In this document: piece by piece, positions 47,170 to 59,310 of the stretch
Layout of the letters: every line of letters starts with the position of its first letter
How positions within the stretch are numbered: position 1 is the stretch's first letter
DNA from: Plantago ovata
Taxonomy: Eukaryota; Streptophyta; Magnoliopsida; Lamiales; Plantaginaceae
Length of the DNA: 64,000 nucleotides
Reading direction: 5' to 3'
NCBI GenBank assembly: GCA_028274465.1
Contig: CM051457.1
Location: 56,084,425 to 56,148,424, forward strand
Notes under the pieces: model-generated
Database searches by the model: none
What the model was told of the DNA's origin: nothing
Seen by the model: the letters and a program-made list of their open reading frames with translations, nothing else
Made by a program: the position numbers and the translations under genes

Positions 47170-50100
47170 ATGTCCGAGAGAAGTGACGACAGCCTAAACC
47201 GCCGTAAGGCCGAAGAGTACGGGAGCGACCATGATATGTCAGCCGATACGTCAGAGATATCGGCGACCTTCTTGGATGACACCCTCGAGCAGACCTCCGT
47301 GGGCGAGGAGCAAGCCCATAGATCCGAGGAGGAGGGAGATTCTGAGGAAGACGAGGAGGAACTCGAGGAGGGTGAAGAAGGCGATAATGCCATTGATGAT
47401 GATGAGTCTGAGGAGGAAGAAGAAGAAGCTGAGTATCACCTAGTTACTCACAAAAGGCGTAGGAGTAGTGATAGCTTCATTGATGATAGGACCGAGGAGG
47501 AAGGCGGTCCCGCTAATCCTGGAGTGTCCTCTGAATTAATCACCTTAGATGCCCAAGTACATGGTCGAAACTACGGGCTTTCGACGCGGTTCCTCCTATG
47601 GACATCCAGGTGGAAAATATGGACGATACAGATCGACCAGATCCTGCTCTTTCTTGGTTCGATGAGGGCGATCACTCTATCCAGGAGGGTGTTATTGTGG
47701 AGAGCGATGATGATGACGCTACCTCTCCTAGGACGACTCCTCCAAAGAAGAAGGTTAAGTTCCCTACTCAAACCACTTGTCGGACTGTGGTTACAGATGA
47801 CAAGGAGTCTCCTCGTGCCATAAGGAATATACATGCGAGTGAAGCTGGTCCGAGCACTACTAGACTGTCATCTCCTTCACTCTCCGAGATGAATAGGCTA
47901 GCCCAAAGGGACTTGCTTATTGGACAAAAATATGCTCTCGAGGAGGAGACAAGTTACCACTCAGTAGATCCTCGGGCTATTGAATTCTCCTTCCATGGTG
48001 ACAATACGCGACGGATAAATCCCTTGGAGGAGATCGAATATCGTTAGCGTATCGAGGCAAGAGCCGCTGCCGAGGAGCCTCAAGAACATGCTCCCGGTAA
48101 AGCCCCCAAGAAATCGAGGAAATCTTCTCGCTCCAAGAAAAATAATAAGGCTGAGGCGGTCGAGGAGGAGCCTAAAGCGACAAAGGCGAACCAAAACAAG
48201 TTTACTCAAAGTGCCCTTAAAGTCAACCTCCCCGATCCGGATGGTGAGAAAAATGAGGACGGTATAATTCTGACCACCGCCTCAACTGTCAAAGAAGATG
48301 ATGTTTCTACTCTCCGATGGAAGTATACTCTTCCCGTTAGTAAGTTTGACATCCTCGTTCCCAAGGAGGATCAAACTTTTTATAATGCGCCTCCATGTTA
48401 CATGGCAGTCCACTGCCTCAGTCTAGATCGAGGATGGATCTTGCCATTTTGTGATGCTTTCCGAGACATCTTTAATACTCTGGGGATCGCTCCATGGCAA
48501 CTCGTTCCTAGTGCCTTTGGAACTCTTGTGTGCTTCGGAGTCTTTTGCAAGAAGCATGGGGTCGAGCTCAACTTTCACAACTTCAACCAAATTTTCAGAG
48601 TATCGATGAGCTCTGGTAACAAGTATTTTTACTACTTTAATGCTCGACCAGGCTTAGGCTTCATTATGGATGCTCCTTCCTCTTCGGGCTATAAGTGGTT
48701 CCACATGTACTTTTATATAAGGAAGAAGAAGCTACCCGATATGAGCGACGAGGAGGCTAAGTGGGGCGTTCCTAAGCTTATGTATCGAGGACGTATTGCC
48801 GAGAAGCATCCACTTCCTGTTGAGTTGGACCCATGGGTTTTGGAGCTCGAGGAGAAGAATAGGCGCGCCAATCCCAAGATGTATTTCTATTGGGGCCTCG
48901 TGCTGCAGCCTCTCCCATACTTAGTCGGCCTTTCCCTTACATTTACACTGGGTACACCGGCAATAGGTTTTCAAACGATGTGCTCTTCGGTATGCCTAGA
49001 TAGTTTGTAATACTTGCCTTTTTCTCATATTTGCACTTTTCTTGTGCTTTTTGATTGTGGTGTCCTCGCTTTTTTGTCCTTCTCGCTCCGTTTTCTAACT
49101 TGTGTTTTTCTCTGCAGCTTACTGATTTCACTGGATAATGTCAAGGACTCTTGCGACAAAGGAAGAGCAGAGGAGGAAGCAGCGCATGACCAACAAGGAT
49201 ACCAAAATCCTTGGCTCGCTCAATCTATCTCCTCCTAGGAGTGCCTCGCACCACCGGGATGCCCTTGTGAAGGAAGGGCTCGAGATAAGAGAGAATCCTG
49301 TGGAGGCTCTCAAGAAAGCCGAGGAGGACGCGACTGCTAAGCTCGCCGAGGAGGCTGCCGCTGGAGAACAGGAGAAGCAGCCCGAGAATCCGGTATCAAA
49401 GAAGAGTGCCGGAGCGAGGAAGTCACTCTTGGAGGGACTAATGAGCCTCCCCGCAAAAAGAGTAAGACGGCTGCTCTAAGTCAAAAGGCGGAGGTGAAAC
49501 GGATCATCCAGTTGCCAGAACTGGATCGCGCTCATGAGCTTAGCTTGTGCTCGCTCCAGGTAACTTCCTTATATTCTCAAATAAAGTTCTAAGTTTAAAA
49601 ACTACCTCCTCGATTATAGAACTTATCCTCCTCTCTTTTTATTGCAGCTTGAGAACCTGAAGGAGGCTTATGGCCAAGTTTCCGCCGATCGAGCAGACAT
49701 CGGGATTGTAAACGAGGACCTTGAGAAGAAGCTTGCGGCGGAGAAGAACAAGAACAAGGTCGTTGAAATAGAGACGGGCAAATTGTATGCCAAGGTTGAC
49801 CTGCACGAGAAGGAGCTTGCTAAAGAAAGGCAAAGGACCAAAGGCTACAAGGGGGCTTATGCCACCTTGTCGATCTGCATGGAGAAGTTCAAGAACAGCG
49901 TCCTCTCCTTTTTAAAGGCAGCCGTTTGGAGACTGCTCGCGCCTTCATGGCGTCGGACACTTATAAAATTGCCAAGCAAGATGTTAAAGATGTTGCGCGC
50001 GAGGAGAGTTTCTTCTCTTGTATTGGCCAGCTTAAGCGAATCGACCTACTGCCTGAGGACTTTGATCCAGATTCGCGCGAGGATATGCACGCCGGTCGAC

Positions 50101-50438
50101 GAGAGGATCTCTCCCGCTATCCCAATGAGGAGATTACTCATGAAATGTACCAAGCGTGCGAATTCGGGGAGCTGGTGACCGACCCAGAGGTTCCTTATCC
50201 GAGCAAGCCAGCATATCTTCCAGCTTGGGTTCCCGAGTGCTTGAGGACCGGAATTCTCTATCCCTTCGAGAAGGCGGCTCTTCGCAATGCCTCTTGGATC
50301 AAGGTGAGCGACCCAGTTCTTGGTCGTCCCCAAGACTTCGTCGAGCCTGAGCTAGTGGTGTATGAGAAGGCTATAAAAGAGTCTCAAGAAAAGGAGCGAG
50401 ATCCGCTCGAGATCCAGGAACTTCTAAGCCCAGCTTGA
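47170..50438 (+). pseudogene. Tat-B antisense gene (PF04195-like), three exons, decayed
   Basis: Start ATG at 47170, two bases after the leader-intron acceptor. Exon 1 is 47170-48989 (donor TTCG|GTATGC), exon 2 is 49118-49559 (acceptor TCTGCAG; donor CCAG|GTAACTT) and exon 3 is 49648-50438 (acceptor ATTGCAG). Exon 1 begins with a long acidic region. It then encodes the same domain as in Tat-A (FCDAFRDIFNTLGIAPWQLV, NKYFYYFNARPG). Exon 3 encodes a Glu/Lys-rich coiled coil. Damage: a frame change near 47540-47590, a TAG at 48045-48047, a mismatch of frame at the exon 1-2 join and another frame change near 49915. Function unknown. It is antisense to the host element, as in Tat-A. Confidence 0.7.
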
Positions 50439-50661
50439 GGAGGCGGTAGTGCAACGGGTCCCATAACTGATCATACAGGTAGCCGCACAAGGTGAACCGA
50501 GGAGTCGTGCATTGGAGAAGACTAAGAAGGTCGAGTATGCTCGGTAAAAATTGTTGTATCTTTATTTCCTTCGAATGACTTCTGAACAATTTTTTTTTTC
50601 TGCTTTCTATTCAGCCCTTTGTGGCATCTGCTCGAACATCTTCCTCATTTGTAATATTAAT

Positions 50662-52309
50662 TGTTGGTCCCTTTAAACAACAAGAAAAGACTAGAGGGGG
50701 GGGGTGAATAGTCTTTTCAAACTTTCGTCGTTTAAAACTTTCTCAGCATGTACTTATTACTTTTCAGTAATGAGTTTACTGGTACTTAACTTTCTCAGCA
50801 AGCGTAAGTCACTTTTCAGTAGCTTGGTTTGCTGATACTTAAAATCAGAGAGCGGAAGTCTTTGATACAATAAGTGCTCTTTCAGTAAGAAAAGGTTTCA
50901 GCAAGTGATGTGAGTGACTGTGTACAGACATATATGATTTGCTGAAAACTAAATACAGTAAGTAAATCACACAAATACTTTTATAGTGGTATCTGAGAGT
51001 GGCGTAATCTCTCAACTAATCCACTTTGTCCTTTCTAGGACTGAATCCACTAAGATATGATTGAGGTTCCTTACAATCTCCTATCTAGAGCGATTCAACA
51101 GAAACCAAAGCACACTTGCTTTGTCTCCAACCTAATCTAGAGAACGTAACCTTGTTCTCCACCAAACTTGGTACTTTTAATCAGCAAAACTATGCTCGAT
51201 TAAGTTCCCCCTGAATATCACGCCTGAAAGTGTGTATTTTCAGTTAGAGAGTTTTGGGGTGAGATAACTTAATTATAACTTATTCAGTTACAACAAGTAA
51301 TCTAAGAAACACAACTTTGAATACTTTGCAGTAAACAAGTTTGATTGTTTCTGGTGTCAAGACTTGTTCTTGTTCGAAAGAAAGAACACTTAACTAATTT
51401 CTTAGCCGATTTTGTTCTACTTCTTTACAAGTAGCTTTTTCAAGCTTTAAGTCTTGGAACGGATCAATGGCAGTAAGAGTATTTGAAGGTATGTGAGTTT
51501 AAGCACAAGTGAGAGTTTGATCACGTTGTTGAAACACTTCAACTCTTCGCCGGATGACCTCTATTTATAGTGCAAGTAAGGAGCCGTTTGAATTTTAAAT
51601 TCCAAGGCTTTTGATCCTTAACATGTCACTATCTTGCTTTTGTACTTTCAGCAGCGTCCTTGTTTGTCTTCTAGTCTTCATGCCCTTCGCGTGCAAGCTT
51701 TGCATTTAATGCTCATTTGAATAGAATTCAAACAGTAACATTGGAGCGCAAGTACAAGTACTTTCAGCAAGACGTCACATATGTTCCATCAGCAAGTGGT
51801 TAGTTTCAGTTTCAGCAAGCACAACCTATTCTGTCTTTCAGATTTTCACTTATGCAATGCTGTTGCTGAAGTTTCCACTTTCTGAGCAACACGTGCCTTT
51901 GTAGATACCAGTCTGTCAGCAATCTTCAAGTCTTCAGATCTTCGAATTCTTCAAGTCTTCAGATCTTCAATAATCTTCAAGATTCTGAGCGGTTTCTAAA
52001 TGCTTCAATAGTTTGTTTGTAAAAACAAAGTACATCGTCAGCAAATGCTTCAATAGGTTATTTTCTTTTCAGAAAATAAGATACATCATAAGCTACAACA
52101 TCAATACGTTATCTTCTTTTCAGAAAATAAAATACATCATACGCTAAAGAAATAACTTATCTAGCACCTAATCTAAGTCTTCAGCAAACGTTCCTCTTTT
52201 ACAATGTCCTTAAAATTCTAAATTCCTATGGACCTTAAGAGTACTAGTTACTGGACTTTCCTTAATTTAGCATGGTTAATTGCTCATCAAAATTACAAGT
52301 TTCCTAACA
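50662..52309 (-). repeat. SIRE-like 3' LTR
   Basis: 1648 bp, TGTTGGTCCC to CCTAACA on the + strand. A minus-strand TATAAATAG box (rc of 51561-51570) supports the orientation. It is rich in repeated CAGCAAG/CAGTAAG motifs, unlike the neighbouring elements. Confidence 0.75.
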
Positions 52310-52573
52310 AATTTCCCCCTTTTTGATGTTAGCAATCCATGGCTAAATTAATTGTTACCCTTTTAGAGGTTTCTGATGTTGAATAAATCAGTTGATTAAT
52401 GCAAGCATACTTGAATAATTAAACAGTAAGCATAAGTAAATTGCATAATCAAAAACCAATAAGAGTCAAAAGCTTCATTGCTGATAGTTATATTTCAGAA
52501 GTTTACATGAAATAGCATAGATAACTTAAACAGAATCAACAAACAAAACTTTCACAGAAAGTATTACAAGGAG

Positions 52574-53515
52574 TTAAGCTCTTCTAGAGGATTTTCTCAA
52601 AATCTCTCTTACACTCTTCTCAGCAAGTGCAGTAAATTCAACATAGTCCTTTTCGTAGTTTTCTAGAAGCCTACGGACTTGTAGTTGAAGAATTCTTGTG
52701 TTTTTGCAGGCAGTATGATGATGCTTTTCAGCATTCATTTCCATGTAATTAGTTACCCACAAATGCATGCCCCAATTGCTGGCACGGAGAAGCTGTGTAT
52801 CTGAAATGCTTTTTGGATGAATCTTTCTTAGCCAGAGAAGATCTTCTTATTGACCCTTAGCAGTGAGATAGAAATACTCATAAGGAATCAATCCAAGTCT
52901 CTTCTTTGTTTTCTTTGTCACTGGGTCAGAGTAGTAAGCAATGCCATGTGGTTTGATCAGATTTGGTTCTTGTCTATAAGTCTTACCAATGGCGATTCTT
53001 CTTATTGAGACCTCAAGATTCAACCATCTCCCAGCCATAATTCTTGGGAGGGATTCTTCCCTTTGATTTCTTTCGACTTTGAGTTCAATCCATTTGAACA
53101 TTTGATTCAATATGGCTGTAGGAAAGAACTCATTTACCAGCAAGTCTTCCAGCTTTAAAATCCAGCAACCATGAATGTTTTTGATTACATTCTGAGTGGT
53201 TTCCTCATTGCTGGTCTTTGTATATTCAATTCCGGAGCCAATAGCAATGCTGGCCATCCTCTTTTCTTCCTGTCTTTGCCTTCTTCTTCTTCTTGTCTTA
53301 GCATTGTCTTGATCTCTTGCTGAAGAGTCAGACGAAAAATGCTTTGAGTGGCCAGACGGAGTTAAGGCTGTTAAGGGTCTAGCTCTTATGGCTTGAGCTA
53401 TTGTTTGATTGTCATCATCTTCATCATCTTCATTCAGATTGTGATGACTTTCAGTATGGAAAAAATCTTGAGTTTCAGCAGCGGTTTTTCTCTTTTTGGT
53501 ACTTGCTGAATTCAA
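52574..53515 (-). pseudogene. SIRE-like env-like region, C-terminal part
   Basis: Open on the minus strand from 53515 to a TAA at 52847-52849, then the same frame continues to 52574. Begins with a charged segment (KKRKTAAETQDFF, RRRRRQRQEEKR) and continues into a more globular part (GCWILKLEDLLVNEFFPTAI, GRWLNLEVSIRRIAIGK). It overlaps the upstream frame by a few bases in another phase, so one frameshift separates them. I see no membrane segment. Function unknown. Confidence 0.55.
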
Positions 53516-55043
53516 CTCAGATTCTGCTTGCCTTTAGAATTTTGCTCTTTTTCAGCAAGTGGTTCTAAGGGAAGTGGCTCATCAACAGCAGGAGGGGTTT
53601 GGTTTCTTTTTCTACTTTTCTTTTTCCCCTTAGATATGGATTGCAACATCGGAGTGATGTGCAGAGAATAAAACTCATTGCAATTTTCAGCAATAGTGCT
53701 TAAACTGTTATACTTCATGATGATTTGTTGTTGGTCAGAAGTCATTTTTGACAACTCTTTTTGAATACTCATCATGTTCTTTTCACGTCTTTTCTCTGTT
53801 GCGGCCTTCTCATCCATAAAAGTCTGTGCCTTTACGAGAGCGGTCTTTGCTAGCTTTAGAGCTTGACTTACATCTTCTTCATAGCTTTTGTGATAAAGAC
53901 TGATGTCTTTCTGAGCTATGGTCAAAGTAGTAGTGCGTCTCAGCACTGTAGCCAAAATCTTTCCAAAGTCAAGTGGGCTCTCAGCAAGCAATGCCTCATC
54001 TTCAGCTTTGCAGGCATTATGGACTTCCTTTAGTGCTAAAATTCTAGGAGTAAACTCCTCAACTCTTGGGAACGACACTAAATGTGGTGTCAAGGAATGA
54101 ACCTTAAGTTCGGAAGCAAACTGATCATCACGCGTCAGCAATTCTGCTCTTAGACCATCGTCTAAATCATTGACGTAATCAGGAGGAGGAATCTGAACAA
54201 CTTTTGGGTCTCGCTTGGATTGTTCATCCTCATTTTCTGACAAGTCGTCATCATCCTCAGATTCATCAAGTTGAGCAACTTTTGAACCTTTATCAGTAGC
54301 TTCACTTCCTTTTTGTTGAGTGGTTGCTGATGGCAGCGCTTCAGACTCAACAACTGGAGTTTCACCAGTAGTTAGTTTTAATTGAGTAGTTGCTGAAGGC
54401 AACGTTTGAGACTCAATAAATGGAGTTTCACCAGTAGTTAGTTTTAATTGAGTTTGAGACTCAATTACTGGAGTTTCGCCAGTAGTAAATGGAAGGGAGG
54501 GGACTTCCGTTGATCTTACTCCTGAAGATTGACCAATTTCTAGATCATGCGTATGCCTTGCATGGATCAAGAGACTATTCTGGAGAGCGCGTTGGTTATC
54601 TTCATCTTGTTCATCATCATCATCAAGGTTTTCTTCAGTAACCTTGGCATCAGAAACTGGACTTTTGCCATTTTTCAAGGCAGCCCTTTTTCTGGCATAT
54701 TCTTCTTCAGTATCAGCACCTTGCACAGGTGCTTGATTTTTAGCAGCAGCAGAAGGAGGTTGAGATTCTTGCTGAGGTTGTTGTTGTTCAACTTGCTGAT
54801 TTTCAGGTTGAGCATTTTCAGCAGCTGTCAATTTTAATCCTCCAGCATCAGGACTTGGACCTTGATTGTCATCATCATCGTCTTTCTTGTCCTTGGAATC
54901 TTTTCCTTCATCATCACTGGGATCAGTGGGAATGTTCTCATCTTCTTCTTCTTCATCATCGTCTGTCAGAATGACTAGCTCAACATGCTTGTATAGAGCA
55001 ACACTTGTCACTTCCTCTTCCTCATTGATTTTGTGGGGATCAG
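53512..55043 (-). CDS. SIRE-like env-like region, acidic N-terminal part, truncated by insertion
   Basis: About 510 codons open on the minus strand from the insertion point at 55043 to the stop at 53512-53514. There is no start codon: the frame simply enters from the Athila-like LTR. Composition: strongly acidic (DDDEEEEDENIPTD), Gln-rich (QQVEQQQPQQ), then three LTTGETP.(I/V)ES-type repeats, and a helical C-terminal half with coiled-coil character (EKRREKNMMSIQKELSKM). This resembles the disordered-plus-coiled-coil proteins encoded downstream of pol in SIRE elements. The role is unknown. Confidence 0.55.
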
Positions 55044-56412
55044 TGATGATGTCGTTTTTCACCAATTAAATTTGTTTAAAAAGCCTAAGAACACTTATCA
55101 CTACACAAACTAGAGTGCAATGGCAAGTTGTCCCCGAGTGTCGTTCTCTCGGGACCTAACGTGGCTTTGCTTGAGGTTTTTGCTAGTAATTTCAGTCAAC
55201 GAATTCAAGTGTTTGTAGAATGGTTTTCTTTGAACAAATCAACGAGAAATCAGATTGATGTAAATCAAGTTTGGAAAACGGTTGGTGGTAGAAATCAAAT
55301 ACACATGCATGGGTTACGAATATGCTCACAAGTTCAGTGCGTAAAACCTTCGATCAAGTCTGCTAAGCAACTCGTCTACGCAACTTTAAGACACACATCA
55401 TAAAAGATCACTATCAATACTTTAGAGGTGCTTGTCACCAACACCATTTATCTAGCATGCTGCAAATCTCTAACATACAATCCTATAGCTTTCATTGACC
55501 AAGAGTTTGTCACTATACTCAATTCGAATATATTTTATAGGCAACTAAGAATCATATGAAGGGATTTGCAGCAAGATTGAATAACAATCTCATGTAAGCA
55601 TAAACATAACCCATAGCATGCATATTCTACATTCTACCACCAACACAAAAGATTTAGCTACTCATATTCATCAACATAGACATCAATTCATATGAATAAT
55701 AATCATAATACATCATATCAAACTACAAGACAAGAGAGTGATACAAGTTACCACCAAAGCTGTCACTAATCGGTGGAAAGCAAAGAAAACCTCTCCGTAG
55801 ATGATTACAAAGGATGAATCACAATCAAAACCTTGAATCCCAAGCTAAAATACAATGTAATCCGAATTTTTCTCTGAGTTTTGGGGCTTAGGAGCTCTCC
55901 AAAACGAAGTTACAGTTCAAAAGATATCCAAAAAGTGACCAAAGATCAGATCTAAGAAGGAAAATCCGAAAACGTAATCGCTGCCAAGCGCGAAGCGCTT
56001 TGGCACTCCAAGCGCTTCGCTTGGCTTCTGTGCCAAAGCTCCTGGAAATTGAAGCGGAGCGCTTCACTATTTCAGGCGCTTAGCTTGGCTCCTGGGCAGA
56101 TTTTTGTCTTCAAACTCAATCTTTTTGCCCTCGCATGGCCCTCGGGTGCCTTGGACTCATTCTTCTCGATGCTTATTGATGCTCAAACACTTACGAACAA
56201 GCCACGGAGATTGGAGAACTTCAACGGGGCCATCTTTTCCATAAAAAAGGCTCGTTTTTAGCTCCAAAAACGCCATTTCGTACCTAAGTGCCTGAAAATG
56301 CAGAAAACACAAAACGTGACACTATTCTACAAAACTAACCAAAAAACAAGGCTAGAAGATAGCAAAAGAAGGTAAAAAAGACAAGATGAACGCGTCAAAA
56401 ATACGTTCATCA
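55044..56412 (-). repeat. Family B 3' LTR
   Basis: 1369 bp; on the minus strand it starts TGATGAACGTATTTTTGACG and ends GACATCATCA. It includes a palindrome array at 55984-56090 with CCAAGCGCTTCGCTTGG (56008-56024) and GAAGCGGAGCGCTTC (56051-56065). Confidence 0.92.
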
Positions 56413-58007
56413 AACTCCCCAAACCAAACCTTTGCTTGTCCTCAAGCAACAAACTATCCTAAATGCAACACAAAAGGAGTCTCATGCCAAGTAAAGTGAA
56501 CTAATCTATTGAATCTACCAAATGTTTATGAACAAAACCAAATGAGCATGACATGCAAATAGGTTGAAGTATGCCTCGATTGCGAATATACACATTCTCA
56601 AGTGCACTTGGTTAAACAAAGGAGTCTCTCGTAACATTTTCTACCTGGACCTCGTCAGTGACGACACAATGATGCATGTTATCATACTACAATTGCCCCG
56701 TGCCTATGAAACCGAGGGCTTACTACTGTTCACCAAGCGAGACTTTTCCTCAAGAGAGGGCAAACCAATACTGGCTCTCATCAAACGAAAGAGGGTTCCC
56801 TTAGAAAGATAACACTCCCCTATTCTACCCAGACTCTCAAGAATGAGCCTCTTTCAACCACTTCTTGAATAGAAAGACGAGGGTGGTCAAGAACAGGCCT
56901 TGGACAAAGGCGACACGAGACGAAAGATAGAATTTACAACTCGACACTTCACAAGGACAAAATATTTACATGACACTTGACACTACGAGACTGCTTTTGG
57001 CTTGCAACGACCCTTCTTTTGCTTTTGGGTCTTATTCTTTATTTTCTTTCTTCTTTTTTTTATTATTTTCTTTTCTCTTTTTTTTCTTCTTTTCTTTTTC
57101 TCTTTTTTTTTCTTCTTTTCTTTTTCTCTTTCTTTTTTTTTTTATATAGGGGCAAGCAGCAGTACTATGTGTCAAAAACACCTCCACAAACCTATTCGAG
57201 AGAATAGGTTGGGACACAAAACAAAAAGAAAAAGAAAAAGGAAACTTTACAACGACTCAAAGACGAAAGACAAGATCAAATAAAGCAACCCCCTCCCCAA
57301 ACCTATTCGATAAAATAGGTTTAATACAAGGAATCGCACACCTCACACTACCTCCTTCCTAGGCATTTGGCAATCTCTAATCGAGGTGAAGAACTTGTCG
57401 CCTCTTACGTACATAATTACACGGGTTACAACCATAGACTCTAACATGCATCATTTCATAAGGCCATCATGAACCGCAGCAGCAGAAACACCACTCAAGG
57501 TGATGTCGAGACTACTAAGCTTAACTAGTGCACATGCGAATGTGACAAACCAAGCGAGACAAGCCTCAAACTACTTGCAAAGTGATGCACATATGATTAA
57601 TGGTCATAAACACTTAGTCTACTCAATAAAAAAGTTCAAAAGACTTGGCAATAAACTTCACACACAACAACGTGCAACAACTAATCTAGGGATGATATGC
57701 ATGCAAAAATTTGAAAAAACACGACAAATCACATGAACTTGAGTAAAATCAGGCATGTACGAACCACACAAGCATATAGTACTGAAAATCCAATACCCCC
57801 TCCCCAAACCTAAAATTTTGCTCGTCCTCGAGCAAAGAAAAGTTGAAAGAAAAGGAAAAATTGGATTGAAAGTACACTTCCCTGAGATAAAGGTTCGTGT
57901 GCAATCTCCTATATATGAGTAGTACCTGAAAGGACTCAAGAAACAAGTGAAAACGGGTGCGCAAAGGTGAGAAGAATGGAAAAACGAGGAAAATCTGGGT
58001 ACAGGGT
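56413..58007. other. Family B non-coding 3' internal region with pyrimidine tract
   Basis: No gene. It carries a T/C-rich tract (57011-57146; purine-rich on the element's own strand) and two hairpins with AACCTATT/AATAGGTT arms (57189-57210 and 57299-57321). The sequence from 56413 to about 57480 is similar to the family A region 22690-23664 on the opposite strand, including the GATGAGAGCCAGTATTGGTT block. Confidence 0.7.
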
Positions 58008-58158
58008 CCAAGCGGACCGCTTGGCGGGAGCCAAGTGGTTCGCTTGGTCAAGCGGAGCGCTTGGGAGGCTCCAGGCGCTCCGCTTGAATTTCCAGGAAGT
58101 TGCAAAACTTCCTGGAATTTGAAGCGGACCGCTTGGCCCTTCCAAGCGCTTCGCTTGG
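58008..58158. repeat. Palindrome array downstream of the family B env-like gene
   Basis: CCAAGCGGACCGCTTGG (58008-58024), CCAAGTGGTTCGCTTGG (58031-58047), CAAGCGGAGCGCTTGG (58049-58064), CCAGGCGCTCCGCTTG (58071-58086), an 11-bp-arm hairpin TCCAGGAAGTT/AACTTCCTGGA (58091-58116), GAAGCGGACCGCTTGG (58121-58136) and CCAAGCGCTTCGCTTGG (58142-58158). Confidence 0.85.
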
Positions 58159-58344
58159 CCCTGTTTCCAGATTTTCGATGTTTTTTCCTATCTTAATCAC
58201 CTAAGGCACCAAGACAAAAACTAGACTAAGCTAATCACGACAAAAGGCACACAGGCCACAACTACAAAAGCAAATAAAGAGAACAAGAGTCGTAAGTCAT
58301 AACATCAATTAAGAGTATCAAAAAGGAATACCACCACCGCAAAA

Positions 58345-59310
58345 TCACTCGGATTCGAACCCTTGCTCTACTTCGAAGCGGTGGAGTATCAGATCGTGTG
58401 TCTCTATGTCGATTGGTTCCCTCGATGCCTCGGTGAGCCGGATGTTTGGCACATTTGCTTTCTCACACATAGCAGTGATCAGATGTGGGAAGACTAGTGG
58501 GTGACCGGGTTCTCGTTTAATCTCGAATTGCTGGAAGATGATGTCCCCGAGAGCGATGGGCAAGTTCTCCATGAGGGAATAGACTAAGATCCCGACTTCC
58601 GGCGTTATCTCTTCGATTATGAGTCCCGGGATCAGATTAGCTACCACGAAAGGTAGGATCATGCGGGTGTGCAAGTGCAAATCTTTATACTTCAAGGTGT
58701 TATCGAGACGCGTCTTCCTTGGCTTATAGCCCTTGGTTGTCAGAACCCCGACTATCTTCCTCGGAAACTTCTCAATCGTTGGGTCATAGACATAGTGCAC
58801 ATAGGGATCACTCACATAGTATGCTACCTTATTCTTGTCTTCCCGCAAGGATTCTTCTAGTCCCATAATGAAACTAGTGATACTCAATGGTGAGAAAGGG
58901 ACCATCACACCACGAATAGGTACTGCTTCGGCCTTATAGTTATAGTCCTCGAAGGCAATGTGGAACTCCTCGACAAGGTCTCTATCCCATCCGCAGAGTT
59001 CTTTCCCATAGAAGATCCATCCTCTCGCCGTTATAAGCCTGGCAAGGTGAGCATAGGGTGCATAGGGTACATCAAAGAAAATCCCCTTGTTCTCATATTT
59101 TGTCCCCTTTAGTACGTCCAAATCCTTTGAAGTAAAGGAGATGCTACGGTCCCAAATCACTGACCGTTCTCCTCCCCTATAGAAGTTGTATCGGAACCTC
59201 CGCAATGCGTCCGATTCTTTGTATGGGTCACGGTCGCTTTCATCACGGGGAATCTCCTTGGAGGTTGAAGCTCCATCCTTCCATGCTTTCTTCTTGGCTC
59301 TTGTGTCCAT
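58345..59310 (-). CDS. Family B env-like protein (putative plant transposon protein domain)
   Basis: 321 codons from ATG at 59310 (MDTRAKKKAW) to the stop at 58345. I prefer this ATG over the longer open frame because a good acceptor (ATCCTAG) lies just upstream on the minus strand; an upstream donor (AAAG|GTACCT near 59857) would give a leader intron. The body contains GWIFYGKELCGWDRDLVEEF, a ...PIRGVMVPFSPLSITSF region and a C-terminal part, matching the domain databases call 'putative plant transposon protein' (PF20167, from memory), which is found in the env position of Athila-type elements. I see no signal peptide or convincing membrane segment. Function is unknown. Confidence 0.7.
   Translation of the reverse strand: MDTRAKKKAWKDGASTSKEIPRDESDRDPYKESDALRRFRYNFYRGGERSVIWDRSISFTSKDLDVLKGTKYENKGIFFDVPYAPYAHLARLITARGWIFYGKELCGWDRDLVEEFHIAFEDYNYKAEAVPIRGVMVPFSPLSITSFIMGLEESLREDKNKVAYYVSDPYVHYVYDPTIEKFPRKIVGVLTTKGYKPRKTRLDNTLKYKDLHLHTRMILPFVVANLIPGLIIEEITPEVGILVYSLMENLPIALGDIIFQQFEIKREPGHPLVFPHLITAMCEKANVPNIRLTEASREPIDIETHDLILHRFEVEQGFESE

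Larger units (their letters stand above)
44980..50661 (-). mobile_element. Tat-B: 3' part of a decayed Tat-lineage element
   Basis: Minus-oriented. It comprises a 3' LTR (44980-45729), a reversed polypurine tract and a + strand gene antisense to the element, homologous in domain and intron plan to the antisense gene of Tat-A. The gag-pol part should lie to the right, but a SIRE-like element begins at 50662, so it would be outside this window. No target duplication can be checked. Confidence 0.75.
50662..55043 (-). mobile_element. SIRE-like Copia element, 3' part, inserted in Tat-B
   Basis: Minus-oriented. It comprises a 3' LTR (50662-52309), a reversed polypurine tract (AATTTCCCCCTTTTTGATG on the + strand) and a long env-like region. 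The gag-pol part is missing because an Athila-like element inserted at 55044 and the window ends before the other side. An extra gene between pol and the 3' LTR is the hallmark of the SIRE lineage (established). The assignment here rests on that layout and on the LTR's CTAGAGGGGGGGGTGAATAG motif, from memory. Confidence 0.65.

Noticed and set aside
52574..55043. Host gene for an acidic coiled-coil protein
   Set aside because: It is bounded by a SIRE-type LTR and polypurine tract on one side and an insertion on the other, fitting the gene that follows pol in such elements.
57002..57283. Phe-rich open frames
   Set aside because: Produced by the T/C-rich tract of the family B element.
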